NCBI GenBank assembly: GCA_964507445.1
Contig: CAZDQF010000004.1
Coordinates: forward strand, 258,032 to 322,031
Direction of reading: 5' to 3'
DNA from: GCA-2683135 sp964507445
GTDB lineage: Bacteria; Planctomycetota; GCA-002687715
DNA length: 64,000 bases
Shown: piece by piece, positions 59,599 through 64,000 of the stretch
Layout of the letters: each line of letters starts with the position of its first letter
Position numbering within the stretch: position 1 is the stretch's first letter
Made by a program: the position numbers and the translations under genes
The notes under the pieces: model-generated
Database searches by the model: none
Seen by the model: only the letters and a program-made list of their open reading frames with translations
Told to the model about the DNA's origin: nothing

Positions 59599-62271
59599 CT
59601 ATTGGACCGGGACCGCGAGCTCGCGGTGCCACCGCAACGCCAGCGTCGCCGCCGCCCGCACCTTGCTGTCCGGGTCACGAACGAGGCGGCGAAGCCCCTC
59701 CCCGGCCTTCTTCCCCAGCACGGCCTGGCCCGCGGCCCAGGCGGCGTGCCGACGCACCACCGCCTCCTCGTGCCCGAGGGCCTGGATGATGTCCTGGTCG
59801 GCACTGCCGTCGGTGATGAAGGTGAGCATGCGTACGCCGTCCGCGAAGATCGCCGCCTCGGCGTTCTTCTCCGCCACCATGCGCACACCGCTCAGCGCCG
59901 CCTCGGCGCCCATGTCGTAGAGCGCCGAAAAGCCTGTGTAGGTGTAGCCGGAGAGCGTCGTCTTCTTGTCGTCCACGTGCAGATCGATGGTGAAGCGCCG
60001 ATCATCCGTCCGGTCCCCGTGCTCGATGATGGCCTCGACGATGATCGGGATGGCCCGCGCGTCGCCCAGCTTCCCGAGCGCCCGCAGGGCTCCGCGGCGC
60101 TCACGGGCGTTGAGCTCTCCCCCGGCGAGCTTACCGCGGATCACGTCGAACGCGTTGGGGACCTTCTTGTTGGCGAGATAGGAGAAGATGACCGAGCGAT
60201 CCACGTCGCGGTCGTCGAGCTTCCCGATGAGGACCTGCACCGCCTGCCTGCCGCCGACCTGGCCGAGCGCGCGAACGAACGTGCGCTGCGTCTCGGCCTC
60301 GGAGCGCTGCATCGCGGAGGCGAGCAGGTCGACGTGGGACTCGTCGGCCAGCGCCGTGATCGCCTCAAGGAGGTCGTCGCGCATGCCGCGATCCGACTCC
60401 TGCTCCAGCGCCGAGACCAGCGGTGCCACGTCCTTCGCCGAACCGTGCCGCCCCAGGGCCCACGCGCCCGCCGCGCGCTCCTCCTTGTCATTCGACCGGA
60501 TCATCTCGAGGTAGTAGGCGATGGCGGCGGCCCGCTCACCGAAGTAGGAGCCGAGCGTCCGCATGAGGCGGCCCCGGTTCTTGGTGTTCTGGGCGGCGCG
60601 CACCGCCGCGAGCACGCGGGGGCGGTCCTCCTCCTGCGTGAGGACGTCGCTCACCGCCCCGGCGAGGCGGTTGATGCGCCGCTCATGGATCGCGTCGGCG
60701 TGATCCAGCAGCATGTAGATGGCGTCACGATGACCGCGCTCGCGCAGCCAATCGATGATGCCCCCCTGATCGAGGCTGTAGGGGGGGCGCTGATGGTTGT
60801 TCCGTCCGTAGCTGATCGATCCCGAGCGGGAGGCCTCCGAGAGGACCTCGACGATCCGCGGCATCGCCTCGACCTTGTCGTGCCGCATGATGTACAGGAG
60901 CGCGGCGGCCAGGTTGTTGCCCATCGTCTCCCGAAGCAGGGGGACCATGTCGTCGAGGATCGTGTCGTCGCCGGCGCGCGCCAGCATGCTCCCCGCGTAC
61001 TGACGCAACCTGCGGTCGCGGGTGAGGCACTTCACGTGGAGCGCCTGCGACGCCTCGTCGGTGATCACCTGCTCCGCGGTGAGGTTGTTCAGGGTGTCCG
61101 CCGCGCGCTGGCGCACCTGCTCGTTCGGGTCGTCGAGGAGCGGCCGGATCCGGGGCACGTCGGCCGAGACGACGTCATGGCCGATCGTCCCCACGCAGAA
61201 CTCGCGCACGTACGGGCTCGAGTCGGTCAGCCCCGCGATCAGATAGGGCTTGCGGCGCGACGGAGCCATCATTCGCAGGGTGCGGTAGGCGCTCATTCGC
61301 ACGACACCGTCCGCGTCCTTCATGGCGCGCTCCACGAGCGCTTCGGTGCGGTCCCAGTCCCGATGCCAGGCGTTCTCCAGCGCCTTGGCGGCCATGTCGC
61401 GCACCTTCACGTTGCGGTCGCCGAGCGCGATGTCCAGCCCCTTGAAGAGCTCGTCGGAGACGCCGTCCGTCGCGCCGTGGACGAGACTCTTGAGCGCCGT
61501 GGAACGTACGCTGTAATTCGTGTCCTCGAGCCCCTTCTTCCAGGTCGCCCAGGGAACCGACGGCAGGCGGTACAGGAGGCCGGCCGCGGTCTTCCGGGTG
61601 AGCGCGTCCGGATCATCGAGTCCCGCGAGGACCACCACGTTCCACGACCGGTCAGGCTGGCGCCGGTAGACTGCCTCGACCGCGTTGATCAGGAGATGAC
61701 GCTGGACCATGCGCCTCTCACGCAGGACCGAGAGCACGACGTCCGGCAGCTCCGGAAACTGCATCTCCACCAGGGCCTTCACGGCGGCGGCGAGATGATC
61801 AGGCTCGTCCGGGGCGCCGTCCACGCCGTTGAGGATCTTCTTCAGCGAATCGATGGCGGGCCGTCCCAGCGCCGTCACAGACTTGGTGTCGCCCGCGCGG
61901 ACGAGCTGGAAGACACGCTTCTCGATCGGCTCTTCCTGGGGCGCCGCGCCGCGCATCCGCTTGGCCTCGCGAGCGACCTCGCCCCTCATGGACTCAGCGG
62001 CGGGCATCTTCTCGACGTCGGCGAGAACCTCCTTCGCCTCGTCGACGCGCCCGAGACGATACAGGCACCGCACGCGCCCCAGTCCGGCCCGCACACCGGT
62101 CTCTGCGCACAGCCCCGGCGACTTCACCACGCGCTCGTAGAAGGCGAGCGCCTGAGCGGGGTCGGCGCTCGCCTCCTCCGCCACGAATGCCTTCGCCATC
62201 AGGCGCGCCGGATCCTCCTGCGCGAACATGGGGCCGGCGAGAATCACGATCAGGACAACGACGATGGTCAT
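59599..62271 (-). CDS. large secreted HEAT-repeat protein
   Basis: An 890-residue protein with a signal peptide (MTIVVVLIVILAGPMFAQ). A TPR-like segment (~25-90) precedes about 20 HEAT repeats from residue ~130 onward, visible as VRQRAADTLNNL, RAAGAWALGRHG and VRRHAAWAAGQAVLG. Such alpha-solenoids bind proteins or act as scaffolds. The ATG at 62271 is fixed by AGGAG six bases upstream. It lies 108 bp downstream of the response-regulator gene on the same strand, with a tandem repeat in between, so it may be controlled by that regulator. Confidence 0.8.
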   Translation of the reverse strand: MTIVVVLIVILAGPMFAQEDPARLMAKAFVAEEASADPAQALAFYERVVKSPGLCAETGVRAGLGRVRCLYRLGRVDEAKEVLADVEKMPAAESMRGEVAREAKRMRGAAPQEEPIEKRVFQLVRAGDTKSVTALGRPAIDSLKKILNGVDGAPDEPDHLAAAVKALVEMQFPELPDVVLSVLRERRMVQRHLLINAVEAVYRRQPDRSWNVVVLAGLDDPDALTRKTAAGLLYRLPSVPWATWKKGLEDTNYSVRSTALKSLVHGATDGVSDELFKGLDIALGDRNVKVRDMAAKALENAWHRDWDRTEALVERAMKDADGVVRMSAYRTLRMMAPSRRKPYLIAGLTDSSPYVREFCVGTIGHDVVSADVPRIRPLLDDPNEQVRQRAADTLNNLTAEQVITDEASQALHVKCLTRDRRLRQYAGSMLARAGDDTILDDMVPLLRETMGNNLAAALLYIMRHDKVEAMPRIVEVLSEASRSGSISYGRNNHQRPPYSLDQGGIIDWLRERGHRDAIYMLLDHADAIHERRINRLAGAVSDVLTQEEDRPRVLAAVRAAQNTKNRGRLMRTLGSYFGERAAAIAYYLEMIRSNDKEERAAGAWALGRHGSAKDVAPLVSALEQESDRGMRDDLLEAITALADESHVDLLASAMQRSEAETQRTFVRALGQVGGRQAVQVLIGKLDDRDVDRSVIFSYLANKKVPNAFDVIRGKLAGGELNARERRGALRALGKLGDARAIPIIVEAIIEHGDRTDDRRFTIDLHVDDKKTTLSGYTYTGFSALYDMGAEAALSGVRMVAEKNAEAAIFADGVRMLTFITDGSADQDIIQALGHEEAVVRRHAAWAAGQAVLGKKAGEGLRRLVRDPDSKVRAAATLALRWHRELAVPVQ

Positions 62272-62350
62272 GAGGAACTCCTTTCCGCTCACAGGTCCCT
62301 TTTAGACGTGTTCGGGGGGTGAAACCCAGTCCCGAAGAAGTCCCGCTGCC

Positions 62351-62368
62351 GTAACAGGATGTAACAGG
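62351..62368 (-). promoter_or_regulatory. tandem 10-bp repeat, candidate response-regulator site
   Basis: GTAACAGG occurs at 62351-62358 and again at 62361-62368, one DNA turn apart, about 80 bp upstream of the HEAT-protein start. On the minus strand it reads CCTGTTAC twice. OmpR/PhoB-type regulators such as the adjacent gene bind this kind of direct repeat. Confidence 0.5.
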
Positions 62369-62379
62369 CGCAAACCCAA

Positions 62380-63056
62380 TCAGGTAGACAGCTTGTAGCC
62401 GACGCCGTGAACCGTGAGGACGAGATCCGGAGCCGCCGGGTCGCGCTCGATCTTCTTGCGAAGCCGCGCCACGTGGTTGTCGAGAGTCCTCGTCAGCGCG
62501 CCGGCGCCCACGCCCCACACGCGCTCGAGCAGCTCCTCCCGACGGCAGACGTCGCCGCGCCGCTCGAGGAGGACGCGCAGGATCTCGACCTCGAGCGTGG
62601 TCAGCGTCACGACGTCGGCGCCGTCCAAGCAGCGGAGGTTCTCCAGTTCGAGTCGCCAGCGGCCGATCGTGGTCGCCTCGCTCGGCGCCGCCGGGCGAGC
62701 GCGTCGGATCACGGCTCCGATCCGCGCAACGAGCTCGCTCACGCCGAAAGGCTTGCGGACGTAGTCGTCCGCTCCGAGGGACAGCGCGCACACGGCGTCC
62801 GACTCGTCGGCGCGCGCGGTGAGCATCATCACCGGCGGCGACTCGCCCGTCTCCCGCAGCTTCTCGAGCACCTCGAGTCCGGTGATGCCGGGGAGCATGA
62901 TGTCGAGGAGCACGAGGTCCGGGGAGCGGTCGCGGGCGAGCTCGAGCCCCTCCTCTCCGTTGTCGGTCGCGATCACCTCGTACCCCTCCTTCTCGAGGTT
63001 GAAGGTGATGCCGAAGCGCAGGTGGGTGTCGTCCTCGACGATGAGGATCTTGTGTT

Positions 63057-63060
<4 letters not shown>
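62380..63060 (-). CDS. OmpR/PhoB-family response regulator
   Basis: A 226-residue two-domain regulator. The receiver domain has ILIVEDD (acidic pocket), LVLLDIMLPG with the phospho-acceptor Asp near 53, MMLTARAD (switch Thr) and the conserved Lys in YVRKPFG. The C-terminal winged helix (~135-226) has the DNA-recognition region LDNHVARLRKKIE and ends HGVGYKLS. The ATG overlaps the stop of the histidine-kinase gene (ATGA). It probably regulates the neighbouring HEAT-repeat gene and its own operon through the tandem repeat at 62351-62368. Confidence 0.93.
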
Positions 63061-63997
<937 letters not shown>

Positions 63998-64000
63998 CGG

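Noticed and set aside
59527..62322. 931-codon plus-strand frame opposite the HEAT-repeat gene
   Set aside because: A GC-driven shadow. The minus strand has a signal peptide, a ribosome binding site and clear HEAT repeats.

Overview
This is a GC-rich, gene-dense bacterial window (roughly two thirds G+C, estimated by eye). The organism is a diderm: it has LptF, LptG, LptB and an MsbA-like exporter. Two secreted sulfatases, a secreted squalene-cyclase-repeat protein, a cytochrome c'-like lipoprotein and large HEAT-like secreted proteins suggest Planctomycetota or a similar lineage. That placement is inference only, since no rRNA or other marker gene is present. The two runs of N and the homopolymer-rich flanks show a draft, possibly metagenomic, assembly. 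TGA is used throughout as an ordinary stop, including in many 4-bp ATGA overlaps.

Layout. (1) 1-13.4 kb is a surface-glycan locus: a polysaccharide deacetylase, NDP-sugar epimerase, two GT4-type glycosyltransferases and a UDP-galactopyranose-mutase-like flavoprotein are tightly overlapped on the minus strand. They are followed by two GT39-like membrane glycosyltransferases, a DPM1-like GT2, an AglD-like membrane protein and a Wzx-type flippase. (2) 13.4-20.5 kb holds a radical SAM/SPASM protein, an exported CotA-like multicopper oxidase, a two-gene spermidine-synthase-like membrane system and a lipoprotein joining a Cys-based phosphatase domain to a cytochrome c'-like haem motif. (3) 20.7-26.2 kb encodes a secreted prenyltransferase/squalene-cyclase-repeat protein and two sulfatases, one fused to a zinc-peptidase domain. 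(4) 26.2-39.5 kb is an envelope-lipid block: an MsbA-like ABC exporter, a CDP-alcohol phosphatidyltransferase, two nucleotidyltransferases, a metallophosphoesterase, a TAM41-like CDP-diacylglycerol synthase candidate, a HIT protein, LptG/LptF/LptB, a diacylglycerol-kinase-like protein and an ATP-grasp-like protein. (5) 39.5-43.8 kb is a nonulosonic-acid operon (neuA, neuB, neuC homologues) with a surface-carbohydrate protein whose start is interrupted by an in-frame TGA. (6) 43.9-59.2 kb holds membrane and secreted proteins, including tandem paralogous 780-930-residue membrane proteins, a cysteine-ladder protein resembling Tenebrio-type antifreeze beta-helices, and a DsbD-alpha-like gene split by an in-frame TGA. 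(7) 59.5-64 kb has a large HEAT-repeat secreted protein and a PhoR/PhoB-type two-component system with a candidate binding site between them.

The strongest leads are the cysteine-ladder protein (51.2-52.3 kb), the phosphatase-cytochrome c' lipoprotein (19.5-20.5 kb), the sulfatase-peptidase fusion (24.0-26.2 kb), the phospholipid cluster (28.1-33.4 kb) and the two in-frame TGA codons (43757-43759 and 55836-55838). At both N gaps the flanking sequences are degraded copies of each other, so the gaps look like unmerged overlaps rather than missing DNA.
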